64,000 nucleotides of DNA, from NCBI RefSeq assembly GCF_003330845.1, contig NZ_CP026121.1:3763501-3827500 (forward strand). Reading direction: 5' to 3'. The DNA comes from Streptomyces sp. Go-475. Its GTDB lineage: Bacteria > Actinomycetota > Actinomycetes > Streptomycetales > Streptomycetaceae. Both the position numbers and the translations under genes were made by a program. Positions 15,690-28,223 of this stretch are shown here, in pieces. Position 1 is the stretch's first letter. Every line of letters begins with the position of its first letter. The notes below the pieces were generated by a model. It saw only the letters and a list, made by a program, of their open reading frames with translations, had not been told where the DNA came from and did no database searches.

Positions 15690-17288
15690 TCACATCCGGA
15701 AGACGCCGAAGCCGCCGCGCGCGCCCTGGTAGGGGGCGGTGTGGATCGCGGACAGGCACAGGCCGAGGACGGTGCGGGTGTCGCGCGGGTCGATGACGCC
15801 GTCGTCGTAGAGCCGCCCGGACAGGAACATCGGCAGCGACTCGGACTCGATCTGCTGCTCGACCATGGCGCGCAGCGCGGCGTCGGCCTCGTCGTCGTAC
15901 GGCTGTCCCTTCGCGGCGGCGGACTGGCGGGCGACGATCGACAGCACGCCCGCGAGCTGCTGCGGGCCCATGACGGCCGACTTTGCGCTGGGCCAGGCGA
16001 AGAGGAAGCGGGGGTCGTAGGCGCGGCCGCACATGCCGTAGTGGCCGGCGCCGTAGGAGGCGCCCATGAGGACGGACAGGTGGGGGACCTTCGAGTTGCT
16101 GACTGCGTTGATCATCATCGCGCCGTGCTTGATGATGCCGCCCTGCTCGTACTCCTTGCCGACCATGTAGCCGGTGGTGTTGTGCAGGAACAGCAGCGGG
16201 ATGTCGCGCTGGTCGGCGAGCTGGATGAACTGGGCGGCCTTCTGGGACTCCTCGCTGAACAGCACGCCCCGGGCGTTCGCCAGCACACCCACGGGGTAGC
16301 CGTGGAGCGTCGCCCAGCCGGTGGCCAGGCTCGTCCCGTACAGCGGTTTGAACTCGTCGAAGTCGGAGGCGTCGACGATCCGGGCGATGACCTCGCGCGG
16401 GTCGAAGGGGCTCTTCAGGTCGCCGGGGACGATGCCGAGGAGCTCGTCGGCGTCGTACTTGGGCGGCTCGGCCGGGGCCGGATCGCCGTACGCCTTGCGG
16501 TGGTTGAGGCGGGCGACCACGCGGCGGGCCTGGCGGAGCGCGTCCTGCTCGTCGACGGCGAAGTAGTCGGCGAGGCCCGAGGTGCGCGCGTGCATCTCGG
16601 CGCCGCCCAGGGACTCGTCGTCGCTCTCCTCGCCGGTCGCCATCTTCACCAGCGGCGGGCCGCCGAGGAACACCTTGGCCCGCTCCTTGACCATGATCAC
16701 GTGGTCGGACATGCCGGGGATGTAGGCGCCGCCCGCGGTGGAGTTGCCGAAGACGACCGCGAGGGTCGGGATGCCGGCGGCGGACAGCCGGGTGAGGTCG
16801 CGGAAGATGGCGCCGCCGGGGATGAAGATCTCCTTCTGGGAGGGCAGGTCGGCGCCGCCGGACTCCACCAGGCTGATGCAGGGCAGCCGGTTGGCGAGGG
16901 CGATGTCGTTGGCGCGCAGGGCCTTCTTCAGGGACCAGGGGTTGCTCGCTCCGCCGCGCACGGTCGGGTCGTTGGCGGTGATCAGGCACTCGACGCCCTC
17001 GACGACCCCGATGCCGGTGACGAGGGACGCGCCGACGGTGTAGTCGCTGCCCCAGGCGGCCAGCGGGGACAGCTCCAGGAAGGGCGTGTCGGGATCGAGG
17101 AGCAGCTCGATGCGCTCGCGGGCGAGGAGCTTGCCCCGCTGCCGGTGCCGTGCGACGTACTTCTCGCCGCCGCCCGCGAGGGCCTTGGCGTGCTCGGCGT
17201 CGAGTTCGGCGAGCTTGGCGAGCATGGCCTCGCGGTTGGCCCGGTAGTCGGGACTGCCGGTGTCGAGCGCGGAGGTCAGAACGGTCAC
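15690..17288 (-). CDS. Acyl-CoA carboxylase beta subunit (carboxyltransferase)
   Basis: A 532-residue carboxyltransferase with tandem crotonase-like halves. It shows the acyl-CoA loop VESGGADLPSQKEIF, the oxyanion STAGGAYIPGMSDH, and in the second half FLHNTTGYMVGKEYEQGGIIKHGAMM. These sequences are typical of methylcrotonyl-CoA/geranyl-CoA carboxylase beta subunits rather than AccD/PccB. The GTG start at 17288 overlaps the stop of the AtuA-like gene (GTGA, 17285-17288). A longer frame upstream is the shadow of that gene. Confidence 0.92.
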   Translation of the reverse strand: MTVLTSALDTGSPDYRANREAMLAKLAELDAEHAKALAGGGEKYVARHRQRGKLLARERIELLLDPDTPFLELSPLAAWGSDYTVGASLVTGIGVVEGVECLITANDPTVRGGASNPWSLKKALRANDIALANRLPCISLVESGGADLPSQKEIFIPGGAIFRDLTRLSAAGIPTLAVVFGNSTAGGAYIPGMSDHVIMVKERAKVFLGGPPLVKMATGEESDDESLGGAEMHARTSGLADYFAVDEQDALRQARRVVARLNHRKAYGDPAPAEPPKYDADELLGIVPGDLKSPFDPREVIARIVDASDFDEFKPLYGTSLATGWATLHGYPVGVLANARGVLFSEESQKAAQFIQLADQRDIPLLFLHNTTGYMVGKEYEQGGIIKHGAMMINAVSNSKVPHLSVLMGASYGAGHYGMCGRAYDPRFLFAWPSAKSAVMGPQQLAGVLSIVARQSAAAKGQPYDDEADAALRAMVEQQIESESLPMFLSGRLYDDGVIDPRDTRTVLGLCLSAIHTAPYQGARGGFGVFRM

Positions 17289-18994
17289 AGCAGGGCCTCC
17301 GGTATCTCCAGGTGGCGGGAGCGCAGCCATTCGCCGAGCGCCTTGGCCTGCGGGTCGAAGCGGTGCTGGGCGGCGACGCCCTGGCCGAGGATCCCCTCGA
17401 CGACGAAGTTCAGGGCGCGCAGGCGGGGCAGCACGTGCCGGGTCACCTTCAGCGGGCGGCTCTCGGGGATCAGCTCCCGGAACCGCTCGACGGTCAGTTC
17501 GTGCGCGAGCCATCGCCAGGCGTCGTCCGTGCGGGTCCAGACGCCGACGTTGGCGTTGCCGCCCTTGTCGCCGCTGCGGGCCCCCGCGACCAGCCCGAGC
17601 GGGGCCCTGCGGCACGGCCCGGGCGGCAGCGGCTCCGGCAGGGGCGGCTCCGGGACGTCGTCGAGTACGCGCGTGTCGTGGGGCGGCGGCACCGCGACCC
17701 GCCGTCCGTCATAGAGGACGGCCACATGGTCGACTGCCCCATGGGGGACGTACACATCCTCGAAGACCCCATAGGGCGCGCCCTTTCCGGGTGGCGCCAG
17801 CACGTGGAAGCCGGGGTAGCTCGCCAGCGCCAGCTCCACCGCGGCCCCGCTCAGCGCCCGCCCCACGGCCTGCTGGTCCGCATCCCGTACGACGAGCCGC
17901 AGCAGCGCGCTCGCGCTCTCCTCGGTGTCGGCGTCGGGCCGGTCGGTGCGGGACAACTCCCAGCGGACGTCGGCGACTTCGCGCAGGGCGGGTGTCATCT
18001 GGTCCCGCACGAGGGCGGCCTTGGCCTCGATGTCGAGGCCGGTGAGCACGAAGACGACCTCGTTGCGGAAGCCGCCGAGCCGGTTGAGCCCGACCTTGAG
18101 GGTGGGCGGGGGCGCCTCCCCGCGCACGCCCTCGATCCGCACCCGGTCCGGCCCGTCCTGGGCGAGCCGCACGGTGTCCAGCCGGGCGGTGACGTCCGGC
18201 CCGGCGTACCGGGCCCCGGCCGTCTCGTAGAGCAACTGGGCGGTGACCGTGCCGGTGTCGACGAAGCCGCCGGTTCCGGGGTGCTTGGTGATCACGCAGC
18301 TGCCGTCCTCGTGGAGTTCGGCGAGCGGGAAGCCCGGGCGGCGGACGTCGCCGTCCTGGAAGAAGGCGTAGTTGCCGCCGGTGGCCTGCGCCCCGCACTC
18401 CAGCACGTGCCCGGCGACGACGGCCCCCGCGAGCCGGTCGTGGTCCGCCGGTGTCCAGCCGAAGTGGGCGGCGGCGGGTCCGGCGACCAGGGCGGCGTCC
18501 GTGACCCGCCCGGTGACGACGACGTCGGCGCCCTCGCGCAGACAGGCCGCGATGCCGAAGCCGCCGAGGTAGGCGTGGGCGGCGAGGCTCCCGATGGGGG
18601 TCCCCCCTGCTCGAGCGGAGCCGACAGCTCGGGGGAGGGCGGCGGTGAGGTCGTCGCCCTCGACACGGGCGACACGCACGGGGATGCCGAGCCGGTCCGC
18701 CAACGCCCGTACGGCGTCGGCGAGTCCGGCCGGGTGGAGCCCGCCCGCGTTGGTGACGATCCGGACGCCCCGCTCGTGCGCGAGGCCGAGGCAGTCCTCC
18801 AGCTGCCGCAGGAAGGTGCGGGCGTATCCGGCGCCCGGGTCCTTGAGCCGGTCCCGGCCGAGGATGAGCATGGTCAGCTCGGCGAGGTAGTCGCCGGTGA
18901 GGATGTCGAGTTCACCGCCGGTGAGCATCTCGCGCATCGCGTCGAAGCGGTCGCCGTAGAAGCCGGAGGCGTTGCCGATGCGCAGGGGTGTCAC
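17285..18994 (-). CDS. AtuA-like protein (DUF1446; acyclic terpene utilisation family)
   Basis: A 569-residue protein: DUF1446/AtuA domain (about 1-450) with IGNASGFYGDR, GDYLAELTM, TNAGGLHP and VVTGRVTDAALV, plus a C-terminal domain with GLVAGARSGDKGGNANVGVW. AtuA of Pseudomonas is part of the acyclic terpene (citronellol) pathway; its chemical role is not settled. Pairing with a methylcrotonyl/geranyl-type carboxylase and an acyl-CoA dehydrogenase supports catabolism of branched acids. The GTG 18994 has the strong ribosome site AAGGAGGG. Residues near 110-120 (AVGSARAGGTP) derive from a palindromic repeat inserted in frame. Confidence 0.88.
   Translation of the reverse strand: MTPLRIGNASGFYGDRFDAMREMLTGGELDILTGDYLAELTMLILGRDRLKDPGAGYARTFLRQLEDCLGLAHERGVRIVTNAGGLHPAGLADAVRALADRLGIPVRVARVEGDDLTAALPRAVGSARAGGTPIGSLAAHAYLGGFGIAACLREGADVVVTGRVTDAALVAGPAAAHFGWTPADHDRLAGAVVAGHVLECGAQATGGNYAFFQDGDVRRPGFPLAELHEDGSCVITKHPGTGGFVDTGTVTAQLLYETAGARYAGPDVTARLDTVRLAQDGPDRVRIEGVRGEAPPPTLKVGLNRLGGFRNEVVFVLTGLDIEAKAALVRDQMTPALREVADVRWELSRTDRPDADTEESASALLRLVVRDADQQAVGRALSGAAVELALASYPGFHVLAPPGKGAPYGVFEDVYVPHGAVDHVAVLYDGRRVAVPPPHDTRVLDDVPEPPLPEPLPPGPCRRAPLGLVAGARSGDKGGNANVGVWTRTDDAWRWLAHELTVERFRELIPESRPLKVTRHVLPRLRALNFVVEGILGQGVAAQHRFDPQAKALGEWLRSRHLEIPEALL
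18595..18636. repeat. Palindromic Streptomyces repeat inserted inside the AtuA-like gene
   Basis: An inverted repeat with GGGGG/CCCCC outer arms and GCTC/GAGC inner arms around a CGGAGCCGACA centre. It resembles, from memory, a short palindrome scattered in Streptomyces intergenic regions (of the form CCCCC-GAGCTnnCGGCTnnGCTCGAGC-AGGGGGGACCCCC). Here it is read through in frame and encodes about 13 residues between two conserved strands of the AtuA-like protein. Confidence 0.55.
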
Positions 18995-19025
18995 GAGGTG
19001 GCCCTCCTTGCCCGGGGGCGGGCCG

Positions 19026-19820
19026 TCACGAGGCGGGGCCCTTCGGTGGGCGTCCGCCGCCCGGCGGTCCCGCGAAGGCCTGCGCGATGTCCAGCCAGCG
19101 GTCGGCGTCGGGGCCGTCGGCGCGCAGGGCGAGGTCGGTGCGGTGGGCGCGCTGGGTGACCAGGAGGCAGAAGTCGAGGGCGGGGCCCGTGACGGACTGC
19201 GGGGCGTCCTCGGGGCCGTACGCCCACAGGTCGCCGGAGGGGGCGCGGAGTTCGACGCGGAAGGGGTCGGTGGGCGGGGCCAGTCCGTGCACGCCGTAGG
19301 CGAAGTCCCGGGTCCGCACCCCGAGCCGGGCCACATGCCGCAGCCGGTCGGTGGGCGGGCGCACCACACCCAGGGTGTCGGCCACATCCTGTCCATGGGC
19401 CCAGGTCTCCATGAGGCGGGCCGTCGCCATGGAGGCGGCCGACATGGGCGGCCCGTACCAGGGGAAACGCGCCTTGGGCGGGGCTGCCCGCAGGGCCGCC
19501 TCCAGTGCCGTACGGCCTTCGCGCCAGCGGGCGAGCAGGGCGTCGGGCGGGAGCCCGGCGTCCTCCTCGGCGCCCTGGTCGACGAAGGAGTCCGGGACGG
19601 CGAGGGCCTTCTCGACCAGCGCGCGGAAGCCGTCGGCGTCCGTGACGGCGAGCAGGGCCGAGCGGTCCGTCCAGGCGAGGTGGGCGATCTGGTGGGCCAC
19701 GGTCCAGCCGGGTGCCGGGGTCGCGAGCGTCCAGCGCCGGGCGCTCAACCCGGCCACGAGACCGTCGAGTTCCTCGCTCTCCTGGCGCAGGTCGTCGATC
19801 ACGGACGTCGGATCGGACAC
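19026..19820 (-). CDS. Mycothiol-dependent isomerase-like DinB-fold protein (TIGR03084 type)
   Basis: A 264-residue protein with the N-terminal DinB/MDMPI four-helix fold: [35 protein letters not shown], where the His residues are potential metal ligands, and [15 protein letters not shown] further on. A C-terminal SCP2-like segment (about 190-260) follows. Members are predicted mycothiol- or metal-dependent enzymes and commonly sit beside AtuA-like genes. The GTG at 19820 begins the family-like sequence; upstream in-frame codons cross the promoter. It is the first gene of the acyl-CoA operon, 31 nt before the AtuA-like gene. Confidence 0.8.
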   Translation of the reverse strand: MSDPTSVIDDLRQESEELDGLVAGLSARRWTLATPAPGWTVAHQIAHLAWTDRSALLAVTDADGFRALVEKALAVPDSFVDQGAEEDAGLPPDALLARWREGRTALEAALRAAPPKARFPWYGPPMSAASMATARLMETWAHGQDVADTLGVVRPPTDRLRHVARLGVRTRDFAYGVHGLAPPTDPFRVELRAPSGDLWAYGPEDAPQSVTGPALDFCLLVTQRAHRTDLALRADGPDADRWLDIAQAFAGPPGGGRPPKGPAS

Positions 19821-19882
19821 GGGCGCTCCCCTCGGGGCACGGCGGTGTGCGGGGTGGTGCGGGGTGGTGCGGCGTGCTGTGG

Positions 19883-19920
19883 AGCATGGCAGCGGCGCCA
19901 GAAACAAGCAAGCGTGCTTG
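19883..19920 (-). promoter_or_regulatory. Promoter and dyad operator of the eight-gene acyl-CoA operon
   Basis: Read on the minus strand, TTGCTT (plus positions 19906-19911) and CATGCT (19883-19888) are 17 nt apart and form a plausible promoter. The -35 lies inside the perfect dyad CAAGCA-AGCG-TGCTTG (19905-19920). TetR regulators of acyl-CoA catabolism bind dyads of this kind, and the operon's last gene encodes a TetR protein. Binding would occlude the -35. Confidence 0.6.
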
Positions 19921-20021
19921 CATAAAAACTGGGGGTGGCCGGAAGTGTGTGCCGCGGCGGCGTGATCCCTACACTCTGACGACGCTCGTTCCATTGGTCA
20001 CGCATCGGGGGAGACACAAGA

Positions 20022-20876
20022 ATGAGCACCTGGAACCCGGGCGGTCAGCCGCCGTACGGGGGCGGCCAACCGCCCCATGTGCCGCACCCCTACACCCCGC
20101 ACCCGGTGCCGCCGCAGGCACCGCCTCCCGGCCCGGTCGCGCGGCTGCGGCGGCGGATCGGGCCCATCCACACCGCGCGCCGGGTCTTCCGGCCGTCCCG
20201 GCCGGGCCTCGTCCACGACCCGCTCATCGCGCGGATGCAGAAGATCCGCACCCTCGTGGGGCTCGGCGCGGTCGTCTGGATGTCGGTGTCCTACAAACTC
20301 GCCGCCTCCGCCCGGGACATCGCCGACGACCGCCTCGACCAGTCGTGGAACAGCGTGCTGGTGCTGTCCGTGACGTTCCCGGTGGCGGTGGGCGTCCTGC
20401 TGGCCCTGACCGCCCCGTCGGCGCGCCGGGATCTGCTGCGCCGGGCCGGGAAGTCGTTCGGCGCGATGGTGGCCCTCGTGGCGGCGGTCTTCGTGTTCCC
20501 GGCGACGGTGCTCACCGGGTTCGTCGACGGGCGGTTCGCCACCGACCCGGTGATGGCCGTGGTGACGTGGGGGGTGACGGTGTTCATCCTGGTGTGGGTG
20601 CTGCCGTTCGTCCTCTGGGGCATCGGCCTGGCGCTCGTCCACGTGTTCCGCACGGCCGACATTCACCAGACCATGCCGCCGCTGCTGGCCATGACGCTGG
20701 TGTGGGAGATGGCGCTGATCGACCTGTTCACGGACGCGTACGCGGGTGTTCCGGGGCCGGTGCGGGCGGTGTTCGCGCTCGGGGCGCCGCTCTCCGTGAC
20801 CGCGGTGGGGCTGTGGGAGCTGCACCGGCTGCGGGTGCGTTACGGGATCACGGTGCGCGGGATCCTGGTGCGCTGA
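20022..20876 (+). CDS. Proline-rich N-terminus multi-span membrane protein of unknown function
   Basis: A 284-residue protein. A Gly/Pro/His-rich cytoplasmic tail occupies residues 1-40. A basic stretch follows, then about five hydrophobic segments (near 80, 115, 150, 185 and 240). Tails of this kind are common in actinobacterial envelope proteins. A TACACT -10 hexamer at 19970-19975 and a GGGGGAGA ribosome site precede the ATG. No family recognised with confidence; it is transcribed away from the acyl-CoA operon. Confidence 0.75.
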   Translation: MSTWNPGGQPPYGGGQPPHVPHPYTPHPVPPQAPPPGPVARLRRRIGPIHTARRVFRPSRPGLVHDPLIARMQKIRTLVGLGAVVWMSVSYKLAASARDIADDRLDQSWNSVLVLSVTFPVAVGVLLALTAPSARRDLLRRAGKSFGAMVALVAAVFVFPATVLTGFVDGRFATDPVMAVVTWGVTVFILVWVLPFVLWGIGLALVHVFRTADIHQTMPPLLAMTLVWEMALIDLFTDAYAGVPGPVRAVFALGAPLSVTAVGLWELHRLRVRYGITVRGILVR

Positions 20877-20928
20877 GCGCCACCCATGCGCCGACCACCG
20901 CTGAGCGGGCCGGCCCTGTGGGGCCCGG

Positions 20929-21525
20929 TCACCGGTACGAGGTGACCAGCCGGGCCAGATGCCGGCCCGCGACCTCCAACGGCGTCGCGCTGCGGGCGAC
21001 CTGGGCCGCCAGCTCGGCGCCCTCCAGGGTGGCGATCACCGTGTGGGCCAGCTCCTCGGCGTCCGTGTCGGCGAACCCGGCCGTGACGAGCTTCCCGGCG
21101 ACCACCTCGCGCCAGCGGGCGAACGCCTCGGCCGCCGCCTGCTGGATGCCGGGGGCGCTGGTCGCCGAGCCCACGACCGCGGACGTGACCGGACAGCCGT
21201 CGAGCCAGTCGGAGTCGCGCAGCCCCTGGGCGAGGGACGCGGTGAGGGCGAGCAGGGCCTTCGCCGGATCCGGCTCCGCGTCGAGGGTCTCGCGCAGCAG
21301 CTCGGTGAACTCCTCGTCGCCGAGCCGTACGGCGGCCGTGCCCAGCTCCTGCTTGCCGCCGGGGAAGAAGTGGTAGACGGAGCCGAGTGTCGCCCCGGCC
21401 TCGCGGGAGATCTGCTTGATGCCGGTGCCCTCGTAGCCCTGGCGCTGCATCAGGCGTGACGCCGTACGGACGATCCGCTCGCGGGTGCCGGCGGTGTCGA
21501 GGTCGTGCGGGGCCTTCGTCTTCAC
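20929..21525 (-). CDS. TetR-family regulator (LmrA/YxaF type)
   Basis: A 198-residue protein. The HTH at about residues 15-60 (TRERIVRTASRLMQRQGYEGTGIKQISREAGATLGSVYHFF) and a C-terminal TetR_C domain with WLDGCPVTS are typical of the LmrA/YxaF-like subgroup. The divergent oxidoreductase gene, separated by about 110 nt with two matching dyads, is the likely target together with its own gene. Confidence 0.9.
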   Translation of the reverse strand: MKTKAPHDLDTAGTRERIVRTASRLMQRQGYEGTGIKQISREAGATLGSVYHFFPGGKQELGTAAVRLGDEEFTELLRETLDAEPDPAKALLALTASLAQGLRDSDWLDGCPVTSAVVGSATSAPGIQQAAAEAFARWREVVAGKLVTAGFADTDAEELAHTVIATLEGAELAAQVARSATPLEVAGRHLARLVTSYR

Positions 21526-21542
21526 GCCCCCACCTTACCGAG

Positions 21543-21602
21543 CTAGAGCGATCGCTCTAGTCACTGTGCTACGTTCCTCTCTGGATAGATCGTTCGTTCT
21601 AG
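21543..21602. promoter_or_regulatory. Two TetR operators between the regulator and oxidoreductase genes
   Basis: CTAGAGCGATCGCTCTAG at 21543-21560 is a perfect 18-bp palindrome immediately upstream of the TetR start. A second, imperfect copy TAGATCGTTCGTTCTAG lies at 21586-21602, just before the oxidoreductase gene. The centre spacing of about 43 bp would let two dimers control both divergent promoters. Confidence 0.75.
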
Positions 21603-21633
21603 TACTTGTTCACATCGTCCGAGGGGGATCCCC

Positions 21634-22506
21634 ATGAGCACTTCCGTGACCGTCATCGGCCTCGGCCCCATGGGCCGCGCCATGGCCGGTGCCTACCTGG
21701 ACGCCGGCTACCGGGTCACCGTCTGGAACCGCACCCCGGGCCGCGCCGACGAACTGGCGGCCCGGGGCGCGTTACGCGCCGCCACCGTCGAGGAGGCGCT
21801 GGCCGCGGGCGAGGTGGTCGTGCTGAGCCTGACCGACTACGCCGCGATGTACGCCGTGCTGGAGCCCGCCGCCGCGGCGCTGGAGGGCCGTGTCCTGGTC
21901 AACCTCAGCTCGGACACACCGGCCAGAGCCCGCGAGGGAGCGGCCTGGGCGGCGCGGCACGGGGCACGCCATCTCACCGGCGGGGTCCAGACACCGCCGT
22001 CCGGCATCGGCACGAAGGAGTTCGACACCTTCTACAGCGGCCCGCGGGACCTCTTCGAGCAGTACCGGGACGTCCTGGAGGTGCTCACCGGCACCGACTA
22101 CCGGGGCGAGGACCCGGGCCTGGCCGCGCTGTACTACCAGCTCCAGATGGACCTCTTCTGGACCACCCTCACGGCCTGGCTGCACATGCTGGCGCTGGCG
22201 GACGCGAACGGCATCGAGCCCTCCGAGATCACGCCGTACGCGGCCGGGGTCCTGGGCGGGATGGGCCAGTTCCTCGACTTCTACACGCCGCGGATCGAGG
22301 CGGGGCGGCACGCGGGGGACGTCGAGCGGATCTCGATGGCCGTGGCGAGCCTGGACCACGTCGTGCACACGACGCGCGACTCGGGCGTGGACCCGGCGCT
22401 GCCCGCCGCGGTGCTGGAGACGTTCCGGCGGGCGGCGGCGGAGGGCTACGAGGAGGACAGCCTGACGCGGCTGTTCGAGGTGTTCGGCCGGGGCGCGGCC
22501 GCCTGA
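21634..22506 (+). CDS. NAD(P)-binding oxidoreductase, beta-hydroxyacid dehydrogenase/imine reductase type
   Basis: A 290-residue protein. The N-terminal Rossmann motif VIGLGPMGRAMAGAYLDAGY plus VWNRTPGRADEL indicates NADP(H) preference. The C-terminal helical domain includes QLQMDLFWTTLTAWLHMLALA. The catalytic Lys of true 3-hydroxyisobutyrate dehydrogenases is not evident, and the domain resembles the imine-reductase branch. GAGGGGGA precedes the ATG. Probable target of the divergent TetR; substrate unknown. Confidence 0.85.
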   Translation: MSTSVTVIGLGPMGRAMAGAYLDAGYRVTVWNRTPGRADELAARGALRAATVEEALAAGEVVVLSLTDYAAMYAVLEPAAAALEGRVLVNLSSDTPARAREGAAWAARHGARHLTGGVQTPPSGIGTKEFDTFYSGPRDLFEQYRDVLEVLTGTDYRGEDPGLAALYYQLQMDLFWTTLTAWLHMLALADANGIEPSEITPYAAGVLGGMGQFLDFYTPRIEAGRHAGDVERISMAVASLDHVVHTTRDSGVDPALPAAVLETFRRAAAEGYEEDSLTRLFEVFGRGAAA

Positions 22507-22514
22507 GCGCGAGC

Positions 22515-22544
22515 GAGGGCGCCCCGCGCAGGCGGGGCGCCCTC
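22515..22544 (+). terminator. Perfect 13-bp stem terminator
   Basis: GAGGGCGCCCCGC and its complement GCGGGGCGCCCTC flank a GCAG loop, starting 9 nt after the oxidoreductase stop codon. It sits between convergent genes and can end transcription from both sides. Confidence 0.75.
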
Positions 22545-22560
22545 GGTCACGTGCGCGAAA

Positions 22561-22648
22561 GCAGGGTCTGCTGCACGAGCAGGTCTGCTGCGCGATTCAG
22601 GTCTGCTGCACGAGCAGGTCTGCTACCCAAGCAGGGTCTGCTGCGCGA
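22561..22648. repeat. Five tandem 17-18 bp repeats
   Basis: Units of the form GCAGGTCTGCTGCACGA occur at 22561, 22579, 22597, 22614 and 22631 with one to five changes each. Each unit contains the small dyad GCAG-GTCT-GCTG. The array fills the space between the terminator and the 3' end of serC. The repeats touch each other without unique spacers. Confidence 0.8.
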
Positions 22649-22654
22649 GCGGGG

Positions 22655-26813
<4,159 letters not shown>

Positions 26814-26989
26814 GGCCGCGGTGGGCGTCCGGCTGTCGGGGCGCGTTTGAGGCGTTCGGGCCATGCCGCGGGGGGACCCGGAGTGTCTGAGCGGGGGGAC
26901 GGCCGAGGCCGCTCCTAGGCTCGCGGGACCAGTCACCGCCCGTCGAGGGCCAAAGCCCGTCGAGGGCCGCTGCTCGAAGGAGCCCGCGC

Positions 26990-28126
26990 ATGAGCGTCCG
27001 CGTCCAGCCCATCACCCGTGACGAGCACCTGGCGTTCGTCTCGGCCCGCCCCTCCGCCAGCCACACGCAGCTCCCGTCCTGGGGCGAGGTGAAACCCGAC
27101 TGGCAGGCGGAGAGCCTGGGCTGGTTCGACCAGGGCGGGCAGCTCGTCGGCGCGGGCCTGGTCCTGCTGCGCCCCCTGCCCGGGCCGCGGCTGCCGGGGC
27201 TGCGGCGCTACCTCGCGTATCTGCCCGAGGGCCCGCTGATCGACTGGCACGAGCCGGAGCTGGAGCGCCTGCTGGAGCCGATGCTGGCGCACCTGGGGCG
27301 GCGGGGCGCCTTCGCGGTGCGGATGGGCCCGCCGGTCGTGGTGCGCCGCTGGAGCGCCGAGGCGGTCAAGGCGGCGATCGCGGACCCGGCCGCCCGGCGG
27401 CTGCGGGACGTGCGGGCGACGTCGTACGAGCCGCGCGCCGGGCAGGTCGCGGACGGCCTGCGCCGGATGGGCTGGCGGCAGACCAAGGCCGGCGGCGAGG
27501 GCGGCTTCGCCGCGGGCCAGCCCCGGTTCGTCTTCCAGGTGCCGTTCGCCGGACGCTCGCTGGACGAGATCCACAACGGCCTGAACCAGCAGTGGCGGCG
27601 CAACATCAAGAAGGCGGAGCAGGCCGGCGTGAAGGTCGTGCGCGGCGGCTACGAGGACCTGCCGGCCTTCCACGAGCTGTACGGCGAGACCGCCGAGCGG
27701 GATCGTTTCGTCCCGCGCCCGCTGCCGTACTTCCAGCGCATGTGGAGCGCGCTCACCGCCGAGCACCCGGACCGGATGCGGCTCTACCTCGCGTACCACG
27801 ACGGCGAGGTGCTCGCCGCGGCCACCATGCTGACCGTCGGCGACCACGTCTGGTACTCCTACGGCGCCTCCACCAGCCGCCGGCGCGAGGTCCAGCCGAG
27901 CAGCGCCCTGCAGTGGCGCATGATGACCGACGCCCACGAGCTCGGTGCCGCGGTCTACGACCTGCGCGGCATCACCGACACCCTGGAGGAGTCCAGCCAC
28001 CTGCTGGGCCTGCTGCGCTTCAAGGTGGGCACCGGCGGCGAGGCCGTCGAGTACCTCGGCGAATGGGACTTCCCGCTCAACCGGCTGCTCTACAAGGCGT
28101 TCGACCTTTATCTGTCCCGCCGCTGA
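26990..28126 (+). CDS. femX: FemABX-family peptidoglycan aminoacyltransferase (FemX-like)
   Basis: A 378-residue protein with two GNAT-like halves typical of FemABX. It has FVSARPSASHTQLPSWGEVK at the N-terminus, LNQQWRRNIKKAEQAG near the middle, and WYSYGASTSRRREVQPSSALQWRMM and YDLRGITDTLEESSHLLGLLRFKVGTGG at the C-terminus. In Streptomyces such enzymes add Gly from tRNA to lipid II, forming the interpeptide bridge; the exact step is inferred. GAAGGAG ribosome site 8 nt before the ATG. A canonical terminator follows. Confidence 0.87.
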   Translation: MSVRVQPITRDEHLAFVSARPSASHTQLPSWGEVKPDWQAESLGWFDQGGQLVGAGLVLLRPLPGPRLPGLRRYLAYLPEGPLIDWHEPELERLLEPMLAHLGRRGAFAVRMGPPVVVRRWSAEAVKAAIADPAARRLRDVRATSYEPRAGQVADGLRRMGWRQTKAGGEGGFAAGQPRFVFQVPFAGRSLDEIHNGLNQQWRRNIKKAEQAGVKVVRGGYEDLPAFHELYGETAERDRFVPRPLPYFQRMWSALTAEHPDRMRLYLAYHDGEVLAAATMLTVGDHVWYSYGASTSRRREVQPSSALQWRMMTDAHELGAAVYDLRGITDTLEESSHLLGLLRFKVGTGGEAVEYLGEWDFPLNRLLYKAFDLYLSRR

Positions 28127-28146
28127 GGAACCGAAGGAGTCGGAAA

Positions 28147-28178
28147 GGGGCCGATGGCGCACTGTCGGCCCCGTTTTT
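28147..28178 (+). terminator. Intrinsic terminator with U-tract
   Basis: GGGGCCGA pairs with TCGGCCCC across a 10-nt loop and is followed by GTTTTT. It lies 20 nt after the FemX-like gene and is the clearest classical terminator in the window. Confidence 0.9.
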
Positions 28179-28223
28179 CACCGACCGTGGGCGTCTCACG
28201 CCGCGAGACAGTGGTAAAAGGGC

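Noticed and set aside
22561..22648. CRISPR array
   Set aside because: Units are only 17-18 bp, abut without unique spacers, and no cas gene is near.
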